From assembly GCF_902459695.1 (NCBI RefSeq), contig NZ_CABPRZ010000003.1, forward strand, positions 336,714-400,713: 64,000 nt of DNA. The letters are read 5' to 3'. Position 1 is the stretch's first letter; every line of letters starts with the position of its first letter. A program made the position numbers and the translations under genes. Positions 9,025 through 17,959 of the stretch are shown piece after piece. The DNA comes from Pandoraea terrae. GTDB taxonomy: Bacteria > Pseudomonadota > Gammaproteobacteria > Burkholderiales > Burkholderiaceae. The notes under the pieces were generated by a model, which made no database searches, was not told the origin of the DNA, and saw nothing but the letters and a program-made list of their open reading frames with translations.

Positions 9025-10986
9025 TTACCCGGAGAAAGCCCGCGTGAGCAGGCGCGACAGGGCCATGCGCGGGCGGGCCCGGCTTGCGACGTTGGCCGGC
9101 GGCGCGCAGAACAGCGCGCGGATGATCCGATGGCGCATGGCCATGTCGAGCTGCAATTCAAGGCCGATCAACTCGCCGTCACGGCGCGCGATGCGGCATG
9201 GCATCCAGCCGAGCGAGGCAATCCATACCTCGCCGTCATGGTGTGCGTCGACGACGTGCGCATGCCGGCTGAGTACGGCGACGCCGTTGCAGGAAAGATC
9301 GTGTGTCATGCCGCCGACCTCGCGCCCGCCGATGCGCACCTTCGCTTCCTCGCGAAACGGGAAGCGCTCTTCCCGGCGCGGGCGGGGCAGTTCCACGCAG
9401 ATCAGCAGCGACGCCAGATACAGCACCAGCGAGAGCGCGGTCCACACGGTATTGAAGGCCAGTCCCGGCGCCGACATGTCGCTGGCGAACGTCCGTATCA
9501 GCCCGAGGGCGGACAGCACGATCAGGCTCATGTAGAACATTGCGAGCTTGCCGTGCACGACGAGCCTGGAGCGGTCGAGCCCCTTGTTGGTGACCTTGAA
9601 CGGCCGGCCGAACGGTTTGAAGATCGCGCTGACAAGCGTCGCGGACACCGTCAGCGCCGAGGCAATCTGCGTCACCTCGGAGAACACCGGCATGACACGC
9701 GCGCCAGTCACCCAGATGCTGTAGCCCCAGAACGCGACCAGCGCCGGCAACCCGTACGCGACGAAATGCAGCGGCTCGCTGTAGAGCGTCGGGATATCGA
9801 AATACCAGTACAGCAGCGGCGCGACCAGAAGCATCACCGTGAACGGCCGGCTGAGCCAAAGCAGCAGGCCGTGGATGTAATGCAGCCTTTGGGTGAAGGA
9901 GTAGCCGCGCCCGCGCAATGGACCGTCGGCCGTCAAAGCCACCTGGATCGTGCCAAGGCCCCAGCGGCTGCGCTGGCTGATGAACTCCGGCAAGCCCTCG
10001 GCGGACAGGCCCACGCTCAGGCGTTCGTTGAGCCAGCGCGTGATGTAGCCGCGCGGCATCAGGCGGTAGCTCAGGTGAATATCTTCGGTGACCGTGCCGG
10101 TCGGGAAGCCGCCGATCTCATTGACGGCGTCGCGCCGCACCACGAACGACGTGCCGATGCAGAACGCCGTGCCCCAGGCGTCCTTGGCCGGCTGCACCAC
10201 ATCGAAGAACGCGCGCTGGTCGTCGACCCAGCACTCGGTCGAGCGCAGGTTGTACTGAATCGGGTCGGCATTGTAGTAGAACTGCGGGGTCTGCACGACG
10301 CCGACTTTCGGATCGTCGAAGAACCCCATGATGCGCATCAGAATATTGCGCCGCGGTGCGAAGTCGGCATCGAGGACCATGATGAACGGGGCGTTGCTCA
10401 GGCGCGCCGTATGCTGCAGACCGTTGTTGAGGTTGCCCGCCTTGGCGTGCGTGTTGTTTTCCCGGGTCACGTAGCCGGCGCCGACCTGCTCGCAAAATTC
10501 CTTGAGCCAGACACGGCGGGTGTCGTCGAGGACCCAGACGTGGAAGTTCGGATAGTCGATGGCCAGTGCCGAGACGATCGTCTTTTCGAGAATGTCGAGG
10601 CCTTCGTTATAGGTCGCAATGAAGATGTCGACGGCCGGCAAGTCGTCGCGGCGCCGCAGCCTGGCTTCGGCGCGGTCGGCCGTCGCCGTGTAGTCGGTCG
10701 AGCGCGTCAGCACGACGATCGACAGCAGCGTGTACGTGATCGCCACGGTCTCGAAGGCGAAGAAGACATAGGCCCAGAGGCTCGCGGCGCCGAACTCGAA
10801 TGCCGGCAGCGTCCAGTTGACACGCCAGCCGAGGTAGATCACCAGGATCGCCGCGGTGACGCCGCCAAACAGCATGCGGTCGAGCGCGCGCTTCCGGTCA
10901 CCGAGCATGCCGAGCAACAGGACGATGGACAAGGTGGCGAGATTGATCGCAATGAGCGTCTGGTCATCGAAATACAGTGTGTACAT
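9025..10986 (-). CDS. Cellulose synthase-like GT2 with C-terminal PilZ domain
   Basis: A 653-residue inner-membrane processive glycosyltransferase. Three N-terminal membrane segments precede the GT2 domain with the VDIFIATYNE strand, DDT, DAD, the TED catalytic base and QRSRWGLG, the (Q/R)xxRW acceptor motif. Further membrane segments follow (about residues 365-545). The C-terminal PilZ domain carries RREER and DLSCNG, matching RxxxR and (D/N)xSxxG, so c-di-GMP binding is predicted. Known relatives make cellulose or other beta-glucans. Neither BcsB nor BcsC is encoded nearby; instead an HlyD adaptor, a six-hairpin glycosidase-like protein and an outer-membrane factor share the operon. The polymer identity is not known. 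Confidence 0.92.
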   Translation of the reverse strand: MYTLYFDDQTLIAINLATLSIVLLLGMLGDRKRALDRMLFGGVTAAILVIYLGWRVNWTLPAFEFGAASLWAYVFFAFETVAITYTLLSIVVLTRSTDYTATADRAEARLRRRDDLPAVDIFIATYNEGLDILEKTIVSALAIDYPNFHVWVLDDTRRVWLKEFCEQVGAGYVTRENNTHAKAGNLNNGLQHTARLSNAPFIMVLDADFAPRRNILMRIMGFFDDPKVGVVQTPQFYYNADPIQYNLRSTECWVDDQRAFFDVVQPAKDAWGTAFCIGTSFVVRRDAVNEIGGFPTGTVTEDIHLSYRLMPRGYITRWLNERLSVGLSAEGLPEFISQRSRWGLGTIQVALTADGPLRGRGYSFTQRLHYIHGLLLWLSRPFTVMLLVAPLLYWYFDIPTLYSEPLHFVAYGLPALVAFWGYSIWVTGARVMPVFSEVTQIASALTVSATLVSAIFKPFGRPFKVTNKGLDRSRLVVHGKLAMFYMSLIVLSALGLIRTFASDMSAPGLAFNTVWTALSLVLYLASLLICVELPRPRREERFPFREEAKVRIGGREVGGMTHDLSCNGVAVLSRHAHVVDAHHDGEVWIASLGWMPCRIARRDGELIGLELQLDMAMRHRIIRALFCAPPANVASRARPRMALSRLLTRAFSG

Positions 10987-10989
10987 GGG

Positions 10990-12318
10990 TCATTCCCTCG
11001 ATGGCGCGGCCTCGCGAGGCGCCGCTGTGCGGTTGGGCTGAAACGGATTCCAGTTGGCCGCGGCGAGCACTGCCCAGGCCGTCGCACCGAGGTGCGGCAA
11101 GTGGAAGTAGAAGAAGTCGGGTGTCTTTGACTTCGGGCCGATGGAAAGCCCGGTGCGGATGCGCGGCTCCGGCGTTGCGTACAGCAGCCCCGACGGCGCC
11201 CGTTGGCTTTGCAGCAGTGGCCATAGCGGGTTCGCGTCGTCGGCATGGCCGGTCGCCTGCAACACGAAGGCCGCCTGCGCGGTGCCCTCGGTCCACACGC
11301 CGTCGGGATTCGCATTGAAGCCGTAACCGCCGCCCGTGCGGTGCCGCGTGTTCGCCCAGTCGATCGCCGCGCGCCATTGCTGCGGTGGATGGTCCACGGC
11401 AATGAGCGGCCATAGCACGGCATCGATGGCCGACGGCCCGCTGTTCGGCGTGTGTCCGTCTTCGCCGGTGCCGATGATGAAACGGCCTTCGCCCGGCTGC
11501 CACATGGCCGTCACGAATGTCCGCGCGCGCGCCGCGGGCTCGCGCCAGCGGGCGTCGCCGGTTGCCCGCGCGAGCCATTGAAACGCGGCATAGGTGTCGA
11601 CGTTGTGCTCGGTCGACTTCCATGTCTGGCGAATCGGATTGGGCTCCTCACCGAAGAAGCCGCCGATGTATCCCGCCGGCGGCGTGGCATCGTAGACGTT
11701 GCCCGCCACCCAGCCCATCGCCTTGGCGGCGGTGTCCAGATAGCGGCGCTCGCCCGTGGCGTCGTAGACCGTCAACAGCATGAGTGCGGCCCACGCGACG
11801 TTGCCGGTCGCGGTGCCGGTCTGGTATTCGTCCTCGAACCAGCGTTGGCTCGGCGCGTCCCACCAACCCGGCAACGCAAGCGGGCCGGGGCCCACGACGC
11901 CGCCGCGATAAGCGTTGCGCAGGCGGCCGTCATGATAGTGCCGATCGCGGTCAACCGCGGCGACGGCGGCATCAGCAATGCGGCGCGCGTCATCCACGCG
12001 ATGGCAGGCGACCAGCGCAATGCCGGCGAGCGCGTTGTCATAGAGGAACGCCGCGTTGCGCAATGCCGGCGGCAACTCGCCCTGAGACGACGCATAGCTT
12101 GTCAGCCACAGCGGTCCCTTGCCGGGGACGGCGGCGACCTGTCCCGCGAGCGCAGCACAGCCGCCGTTCAGGACATCCTGCTGTTGGGGCGACGTCGCGG
12201 CGCCCACGGCACTGCTCACGCAAACCATGAGGCAGGCGAATGTCCGGCGGGCGAGCCTGCGGCAGGTGCCGGACGCCGGGGCGCGGCGCAACGCGTCATC
12301 GCGAGGTCGGCAAAGCAT
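10990..12318 (-). CDS. Secreted six-hairpin glycosidase-like protein
   Basis: A 442-residue protein with an N-terminal hydrophobic segment (FACLMVCVSSAVGAA, about residues 30-44) that looks like a signal peptide. The rest is a series of paired helices with aromatic and acidic motifs (ATGNVAWAALMLLTVYDATG, NVDTYAAFQWLA, NPDGVWTEGTAQAAFV) typical of (alpha/alpha)6-barrel glycosidases. The GH family and catalytic residues are not assigned. The ATG at 12318 overlaps the HlyD stop as TGATG, giving translational coupling, so this start is preferred over one 66 bases upstream. By context it may trim or edit the glycan in the periplasm, as BcsZ and AlgL/AlgG do in other exopolysaccharide systems (inference). 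Confidence 0.75.
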   Translation of the reverse strand: MLCRPRDDALRRAPASGTCRRLARRTFACLMVCVSSAVGAATSPQQQDVLNGGCAALAGQVAAVPGKGPLWLTSYASSQGELPPALRNAAFLYDNALAGIALVACHRVDDARRIADAAVAAVDRDRHYHDGRLRNAYRGGVVGPGPLALPGWWDAPSQRWFEDEYQTGTATGNVAWAALMLLTVYDATGERRYLDTAAKAMGWVAGNVYDATPPAGYIGGFFGEEPNPIRQTWKSTEHNVDTYAAFQWLARATGDARWREPAARARTFVTAMWQPGEGRFIIGTGEDGHTPNSGPSAIDAVLWPLIAVDHPPQQWRAAIDWANTRHRTGGGYGFNANPDGVWTEGTAQAAFVLQATGHADDANPLWPLLQSQRAPSGLLYATPEPRIRTGLSIGPKSKTPDFFYFHLPHLGATAWAVLAAANWNPFQPNRTAAPREAAPSRE

Positions 12319-13703
12319 CACAACACCGTGCGCAGTCGGTTCCACCACGGCTTGTCGATCGTGACCGTGGGCAGACGGTTCCACCAGGTCTTGTCGATCG
12401 AGATCTTGGCCCAGTGTCCCATCGCGCAGCTGCTCTGCGGCGCCGTATTCGCGCGGCTGGCGGCGTTCGGCACATCGACGAGCGGCTTGTCGAGGCGCGC
12501 AATCAGGTAGATCTCATTTTTTTCGATTGGCGGGAACGGCACGAGATAGCGGGCCTGGTCGCCGTCAGTCGCGCGCGGCAGGACTTCGGCGACCGACGCG
12601 CCGAGCGTCTGGCTCACGCCATCGACCTGCACCTTGAGCTTCGATCCGGGCAGCAGGACATCGCTGAGACTGCGCGGGAACACCGCGACGACGTCGGCCT
12701 TGGCGCAGTCGGTGGCGCGTATCAGCGTCGAACCGGCGGTCACGCGAGTGCCGGGCGGTGCAACGACATCCTGCACGGTACCGGGGCCATACGCCTTGAT
12801 CTCGAGATTCGACATGCGGTCCATGCGCGATTGTTCGTTCGCGAGCATGTCGTCGATCTCCTTGCCGGACGACGCCAACTGTTCCATCTGGGACCGCAAT
12901 TGCGTGATGTCACTGGCGATATCGTCGCGCCGCTGTGACATCGAGGCGACGGAGGTGTCGCCGCTCGACGTGAACACCTTGCGTTGCGAGGCCCGGCTTT
13001 CACTCATCGCGCTCTCGAGCTCCGCACTGGCGGCTTCCTTCGCATTACGCAGCATCGACAGTTGATAGCGGGACGCGTTGGTAAAGGCCTCACTCACGGC
13101 CCCCGCCCACTGCAGCGCCTGATTACGGTTGACGAGATCTTCCTGCTGCTCGACTTGTGTCTTGGCCGTGGCCACGCGCGCCTGCAGGGCGCGAACGTTG
13201 TCGGCGTGAGAGCGTTGCGCGGCGGCCTGGTATTCGGTTAGTTGCTTGCCGGTCATCGCCAGCCGGGCCTGGTCGCCGTCGATCTGCGACTTGACCAGAT
13301 CGTAGCGTTGCTGGTTCTCGATCTTCTTGCTGGTCAACTCGGAGAGCACCGACCTGTCGATGTTCGGGTTCTGCACCTGCATCAGCGAATCGCCGGCCTT
13401 GAACGGTGCGCCGACCTGCACGTGTTGCGTGGTGACGATGCCGTCGACCGGCGTGGTGACGAGGCTCACCGGACCATCGACAACGGCGCGCTCGGATGAA
13501 TGGGTGAACACGGGCGGCAGCAGCATCGTGAGCAACACCCACGCGATGAGCAATGCGATACCGTAGCCGGCAAGCCGGGGCATCGTTTGCCAGCGCCAGA
13601 AGCGGGGGCCTTCGCGCGCCGGCGGAGGCCGTGACGGCAAAGCGTCCTTCGGTGTCGGTAAGCCCGTGGGTTCGAGCTTGCGTAGTTCCCTGGTGTCGTT
13701 CAT
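12318..13703 (-). CDS. HlyD/Alg44-type membrane fusion protein with C-terminal 13-residue repeat
   Basis: A 461-residue periplasmic adaptor. A Pro-rich cytosolic tail is followed by one membrane helix (about residues 46-64), a biotinyl-lipoyl half (PVDGIVTTQHVQVGAPFKAGD), a long coiled coil (about 110-320), the second lipoyl half (YGPGTVQDVV) and a beta-barrel region. The architecture matches adaptors such as Alg44 and BgsB that pair with glycan synthases. The last 27 residues contain two copies of IDKxWWNRLxTV, unlike normal HlyD tails. First gene of the operon with the glycosidase-like, GT2-PilZ and outer-membrane factor genes; GAGGGG precedes the ATG. It should bridge the synthase and the outer-membrane factor. 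Confidence 0.88.
   Translation of the reverse strand: MNDTRELRKLEPTGLPTPKDALPSRPPPAREGPRFWRWQTMPRLAGYGIALLIAWVLLTMLLPPVFTHSSERAVVDGPVSLVTTPVDGIVTTQHVQVGAPFKAGDSLMQVQNPNIDRSVLSELTSKKIENQQRYDLVKSQIDGDQARLAMTGKQLTEYQAAAQRSHADNVRALQARVATAKTQVEQQEDLVNRNQALQWAGAVSEAFTNASRYQLSMLRNAKEAASAELESAMSESRASQRKVFTSSGDTSVASMSQRRDDIASDITQLRSQMEQLASSGKEIDDMLANEQSRMDRMSNLEIKAYGPGTVQDVVAPPGTRVTAGSTLIRATDCAKADVVAVFPRSLSDVLLPGSKLKVQVDGVSQTLGASVAEVLPRATDGDQARYLVPFPPIEKNEIYLIARLDKPLVDVPNAASRANTAPQSSCAMGHWAKISIDKTWWNRLPTVTIDKPWWNRLRTVL
12324..12401 (-). repeat. 39-bp tandem duplication in the HlyD C-terminus
   Basis: Two adjacent 39-base copies (12324-12362 and 12363-12401) encode SIDKTWWNRLPTV and TIDKPWWNRLRTV, residues 435-447 and 448-460. 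The copies differ at only a few positions. Confidence 0.9.
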
Positions 13704-14336
13704 ATGCCCCTCATTTCAATCCAATCCATACCGTTATCGCCCTGCGATCAACAAAACGGCATCCTGCGTGACCGGATGTTGACTGCGCGTAACAGAGCGC
13801 CTTCGACGAAGGCTTGTTGGAGAGATGCGGAAATCGCAAGAGGCGACTCGCGCATCTGCTGCACGAACGGCAAGTGCCGGCGAGGCCTTGCCAATGGACA
13901 TGACCGACGAAAGTCGTCGATGCATCATGGGTGGTCGAAAGACCGTAGATGGATGCCAACCGTCGCTTCGCGTCCAGCGAACTTCACAGCTAGCGATTCA
14001 AGACTAACGAAGATGACCAGGACGGTCTGTAAGAAGATGTAAATGTGATATGTAGTGCTAAATATTGTTTTGAAATAACGTGAGGCTATTTGTATTTTTA
14101 AGTGATTTCGCCCCCGCAATGCAGGGTCCATGCATCGTCATGGTGCGCTCGCCCGGGTTTCGGGGGCGTTTCACACGATGTTCATGGATCGATTTCGGAG
14201 ACCGATTGACGTGACCTATTGCCGGATCACGGTTCATCGGTACAAACCCGTGATATCAACGGCCACGTCCTTACGATTCGTTACAAAGCGTTGCGTGAGA
14301 AACAATACGGTGTGCAATGCGCCGGACAGGCGGACG
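13704..14336. promoter_or_regulatory. Long upstream region of the exopolysaccharide operon with AT-rich patch
   Basis: This 633-base stretch lies between the Dabb-type gene and the HlyD start, both on the minus strand. I see no convincing gene. The segment at about 14030-14105 is much more AT-rich than anything nearby (runs such as AAATATTG and TATTTTTAAG), as expected for a promoter or a silencer-bound region. No single -35/-10 pair stands out, and I could not recognise a c-di-GMP riboswitch. Confidence 0.4.
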
Positions 14337-14987
14337 TTACGACGATGTATCCGACGCCGTGGCGCGCTGGGTCAGGATGCTCGATGCCATGGGGCAAAAG
14401 GCGTGGGAAATCGCTGACACCGTCCACTCGGAAAACTCGGGGTCGAACCATCGGTCCACGCGGCCCCAATGGAAGGGGTGTGTCAGATACTCGCCGTGCA
14501 GATCGCCGATGGCGGCGAACTCCTGCTGCCACACGTGGGTCCACGCGCTTGGCGACGTGACGCGGCTCAGTTGCCAGTTGCGAATGGTCGGCATGTACGC
14601 GGGCATTCGCAGCAGATCGCGCTCCAGCGATTCGACATGTTCGCTGCCCGCTTCAGGCCTGACACGAAACAGCAAAGTGCGCCAGACGCCGTTTTGCAAG
14701 CCGGCGGCCCGCTCGCCACCGCCGATCGGACGGTAGGCGAGATGATCCGTGCGCGACACGCCCGGCAACTGCGACAGCCAGGCGGAAACTTCCGCCGCGT
14801 CTTGCGAATCCGCCGCGAAATGCAGATCGACGGTGCAGTCGCCCGCACCCCAGCACCCTTCCATGTTTCGTCCAAAGGCGACCCGGCGCAAGCCGGGCAG
14901 CGACTGCGCGCGGGCGGACAGCTCGCGCTCGAGCGTGGTTGTGCAGGCGCCATCTTCGAGAAAGAGCTGGGCGGTTTCAAGTCGCAT
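14337..14987 (-). CDS. Dabb (stress-responsive alpha/beta barrel) domain protein
   Basis: A 216-residue protein with what appear to be two ferredoxin-like repeats. The second half is typical of the Dabb family: FRVRPEAGSEHVESLERDLL, followed by WTHVWQQEF and the EYLTHPFHWGRV motif. The family forms small dimeric barrels, and some members act as cyclases or small-molecule enzymes; no function can be assigned here. The ATG at 14987 has GGAG upstream and overlaps the end of the preceding gene by 11 bases, so the two are co-translated. Confidence 0.7.
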   Translation of the reverse strand: MRLETAQLFLEDGACTTTLERELSARAQSLPGLRRVAFGRNMEGCWGAGDCTVDLHFAADSQDAAEVSAWLSQLPGVSRTDHLAYRPIGGGERAAGLQNGVWRTLLFRVRPEAGSEHVESLERDLLRMPAYMPTIRNWQLSRVTSPSAWTHVWQQEFAAIGDLHGEYLTHPFHWGRVDRWFDPEFSEWTVSAISHAFCPMASSILTQRATASDTSS

Positions 14988-15321
14988 CGGAACACTCCAT
15001 CGGCACGGGCAGGGGTTGATCGGCATCGGTCAGGACATGGCGGCAGCGGCGGTGACAAAGGCCGTCCACAGCGGACCAGAACGCGATCACTTCCGGTCCG
15101 GCGGCGCCACGCATGCCGTAGTAGGCCATGACGCCGGGCAATTGCCACAACAGCCACAGCGTGTTGGGCGCATCCGGGACGCCCACGGGGGGCGATACCC
15201 AGCGATTGAGCAAGGTAAGACCCCGCGCGGCGCTGGTGCCGAGATAGTGCTCCTGCAAAAGCGAGAGCACGGCGGAAATGTGCTTTGCGTCAACGACGAT
15301 TTCGTCGAGCACGTGAATCAT
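14977..15321 (-). CDS. Conserved hypothetical protein paired with Dabb gene
   Basis: A 114-residue protein starting MIHVLDEIVV with an AGGAGG box before the ATG at 15321. The start (strand, helix with HYLG, then LTLLNRWVSPP and LWLLWQLPGV strands) suggests an alpha/beta barrel of NIPSNAP or Dabb type, but I do not recognise a named family. It overlaps the downstream Dabb gene by 11 bases. An AraC regulator lies 178 bases upstream on the same strand and could control the pair. Confidence 0.65.
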   Translation of the reverse strand: MIHVLDEIVVDAKHISAVLSLLQEHYLGTSAARGLTLLNRWVSPPVGVPDAPNTLWLLWQLPGVMAYYGMRGAAGPEVIAFWSAVDGLCHRRCRHVLTDADQPLPVPMECSDAT

Positions 15322-15498
15322 CTGCGGCCTCCTGTGCGCATGCCGGCGAGCGTAAGTGACGTCCATTATGGGGGGGCACATCAGCGCGGGCCGTTACCGC
15401 GGCGGTCAGTCAACGCTACGCCGGCGATCAAAACAGGAATTGCGCGAACGGCGCATGGAAAGGGACGTTGACCCGGGAGGCCCGGGGCATTCCGTGAG

Positions 15499-16533
15499 CT
15501 ACTGCCCGCGGCGAAAGCGACTGGGCGCTTGGCCTGTCCAGCGCACGAATGCGCGGCGGAACGACGCTTCGTCGCTGAAGCCGAGATGACCGGCAATGCG
15601 GCCCATCGACCAGCGGGTGGCGAGCAGGCAGCGTTCGGCGAAGGCGCGCAGACATTGCTCGCGCAACACGTGATATCCGGTGCCCTGAGCGGTCAGGCGA
15701 CGCCGTAACGTCGGCTCGCTCATGCCCAGCGACATGGCGATCTCGCTCAGGGTGGGCAGCGGAAATTCGCGGGCCAGCGCGGCCTCGAGGAAGCCCTGGA
15801 CCTGCTGGGAAGTCGTCAGGGCTTGCGGCACGGTGCCCGTCAACCGAAACGGCACGTCCGAAAGGAACGGGGGAAGCTCCGCCGGCTGGCGCACGATGGG
15901 CCGGCTCAGCAATGCCGCGTCGAAAGTAAAGCCGTAGGTCGGCTCGCCGACAATGACGGGCGCACCAAACAGGCCGAGGAATGGCGAGGCGTCCTCGCGT
16001 ACAGGATGCGCGAGAAAGACGCGCTCAGGGGCCAGCGGCTGGCCGATCAGCCAACTGAAAAGCTGGAGATAGAACAGCAGGCCTGTGAGGTCGACCAGGC
16101 ATGCTGCGGAACTGTGCCGTTGACGCAACGAATCCATCCGGAAGGTTGCGGCAGGCGCGTCTGAGGCCAGATGCAAAGCGCCGGCCCTCGGGTAAAGCAT
16201 GGCACAGAAGTCGATTGCGCAGCGGATGGCTTCCTCGAGCGTACGACAGCTGAGCAGGCAGCGGCACATGAGATCGACTTCCGTCTTGCGCATGGGGGGA
16301 TGGCCGTCTCGCTGCGCGACCTGTGCCTCCAGCTGTTCGATCGCCGATCGGTACATCGAGGCGAATTGATCTGCGGAGGGCGGCACTGCGGCATCGGGCG
16401 AAATGGGCGCAATGGGCGCAATGGGCGGCGCCATCGCGGGGTTCGTGCTGCCATGGCGGCTCAATTCGTCGAGCAAGCGGGCGCCCAAGCCTTGAGGTAC
16501 ACGTACGGTCTGCCGTTTGCGCGAGGTTGCCAC
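15499..16533 (-). CDS. AraC-family transcriptional regulator
   Basis: A 344-residue regulator. The N-terminal two thirds match the arabinose-binding-like domain of the OruR/ArgR-type AraC subfamily, and the C-terminal 90 residues hold two HTH motifs (LSEIAMSLGMSEPTLRRRL and MGRIAGHLGFSDEASFRRAF followed by WTGQAPSRFR). The GTG at 16533 follows an AAAGGAG box. It is divergent from a quinone oxidoreductase gene and upstream of the Dabb pair; either could be the target. Effector unknown. A run of repeated Ala-Pro-Ile residues near residue 35 comes from short in-frame repeats of GGGCGCAAT. Confidence 0.92.
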   Translation of the reverse strand: MATSRKRQTVRVPQGLGARLLDELSRHGSTNPAMAPPIAPIAPISPDAAVPPSADQFASMYRSAIEQLEAQVAQRDGHPPMRKTEVDLMCRCLLSCRTLEEAIRCAIDFCAMLYPRAGALHLASDAPAATFRMDSLRQRHSSAACLVDLTGLLFYLQLFSWLIGQPLAPERVFLAHPVREDASPFLGLFGAPVIVGEPTYGFTFDAALLSRPIVRQPAELPPFLSDVPFRLTGTVPQALTTSQQVQGFLEAALAREFPLPTLSEIAMSLGMSEPTLRRRLTAQGTGYHVLREQCLRAFAERCLLATRWSMGRIAGHLGFSDEASFRRAFVRWTGQAPSRFRRGQ

Positions 16534-16738
16534 TCAAGACTCCTTTTGAGCGAGGTCGTAACGGTTGATGATCGGCGCGGTAAGCGTTGCCCGAATGCGG
16601 CCGCCGGATAATGCATTGGGGCGATGATATTCCCAGGGCACCGGCGTGTCACGAGTGCATCGGCAAATGAGCGCTGTCGCGGTACGTAGGCATCGGAAGC
16701 GGTCCGCCATCTCGCGCCTGATCATTCACGGAGACAAA

Positions 16739-17746
16739 ATGCAACTTGAAGCAAATGCCACCATGCGCGCGGTCGTGATGGATCGCGTTGGCGGACCGGA
16801 GGTCATGAAGCTGGCCAGCGTTCTCAGACCGGCGCCCGGTCCCGGCGAGGTACTGATCAAGGTCGCGTATGCGGGTGTGAATCCGGCCGACTGGAAGTGC
16901 CGGGAGGGCTATCTGAAGTCATTCATGGACTATTCGTTTCCGTTCGTTATCGGCTTTGACCTCGCCGGTGTCGTGGTCGATGCCGGCGCGGACGTGGCCG
17001 GCTTCGAGACGGGGATGCGGGTTTTCGCACAGAGCGACGTGGGGGCCGGCAAGTGGGGTGCGTATGCGGAGTACGCCGTGGTTTCCGAGGCGTCCGTGGT
17101 CCGCATGCCCGAGAATCTCGGTTTTGCACAGGCCGCCGCCGTGCCGACGCCTGCGTTGGCCGCGTGGACCGGCTTGTTCGACGAGGGCGAACTCCAGCCG
17201 GGCCAGCGTGTGCTGATCCACGGCGGGGCAGGTGCGGTCGGGGCATTCGCAATCCAGTTTGCCCGGCATGCCGGCGCCGAGGTCGCAGTCACTTGCGGCG
17301 ACTACAACTTCGACTACGTCACCACCCTTGGCGCGCAGCACACCATCGACTACCGAACGCAGGACATCAAGACGGCCGTTCAAGCGTGGTCGCCGTCGGG
17401 GGTTGACCTGATTCTGGATACGATCGGTTGCGCGACGCTGCCTGCCGGGCTGGACATGCTGCGTCCGGGCGGTACGCTGGTCAGCATTCTGACGCTGATG
17501 CAAGACGACGCAGGTCCGGATCACGCGGAAGCGGTGCGGCGCGGTTTGCGGACCCGGGTAGCGTTCAGCAAGATGCCCAGCGGGAGGTTGCTGGGTCAGA
17601 TCGCAGACCTGCTCGCGCGCGGCCAGGTGCGTGTCCCGCGCATTGCATCAATGCCGATGGAAAGCGTGGCGCAGGCGCATCGCATGGTGCAGGACGGCAC
17701 GCATCGCGCGAAGCTCGTCTTGCAGGTCGCAAACGACATGACCTGA
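16739..17746 (+). CDS. NADPH:quinone reductase-like (zinc-free MDR family)
   Basis: A 335-residue medium-chain reductase of the zeta-crystallin type. It has the GroES-like N-terminal domain (MRAVVMDRVGGPEV, GVNPADWKCREG) and the NADPH-binding Rossmann motif in the HGGAGAVGAFAIQFA segment. The zinc-ligand cysteines of true alcohol dehydrogenases are absent. It likely reduces quinones or enones. The ATG at 16739 follows GGAGAC; ATG or GTG codons further up would add an Arg-rich tail not seen in the family. It is divergent from the AraC regulator and ends at a strong terminator. Confidence 0.9.
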   Translation: MQLEANATMRAVVMDRVGGPEVMKLASVLRPAPGPGEVLIKVAYAGVNPADWKCREGYLKSFMDYSFPFVIGFDLAGVVVDAGADVAGFETGMRVFAQSDVGAGKWGAYAEYAVVSEASVVRMPENLGFAQAAAVPTPALAAWTGLFDEGELQPGQRVLIHGGAGAVGAFAIQFARHAGAEVAVTCGDYNFDYVTTLGAQHTIDYRTQDIKTAVQAWSPSGVDLILDTIGCATLPAGLDMLRPGGTLVSILTLMQDDAGPDHAEAVRRGLRTRVAFSKMPSGRLLGQIADLLARGQVRVPRIASMPMESVAQAHRMVQDGTHRAKLVLQVANDMT

Positions 17747-17764
17747 GCGGGACCCCGGTCGCCC

Positions 17765-17803
17765 TGGCCCGGCACGCCTTACCGGCGCTCGGGCCATTTT
17801 TTT
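17765..17803 (+). terminator. Intrinsic terminator after quinone reductase gene
   Basis: A TGGCCCG / CGGGCCA stem (17765-17771, 17790-17796) with an 18-base loop is followed by seven T. Confidence 0.88.
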
Positions 17804-17959
17804 GTCATTCATCCCATGAATTCGGAGCATATCGGACACCGTCTATACAAATGCGAGGGGCGTTCCTACTATCGATGCACCACCTGAACACAAGACAACA
17901 AAACGTCCGGTGGAAGACGCATGCAATGAACGCATTCACCTCTGGAGGAGACGGTGACC

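Noticed and set aside
8875..11130. A 751-codon open frame on the plus strand over the synthase operon
   Set aside because: It is antisense to the outer-membrane factor and GT2 genes, with no recognisable domain.
13925..14131. A 68-codon minus-strand open frame in the region before the HlyD gene
   Set aside because: No ribosome site and no family features; it sits across the AT-rich patch and likely reflects chance.
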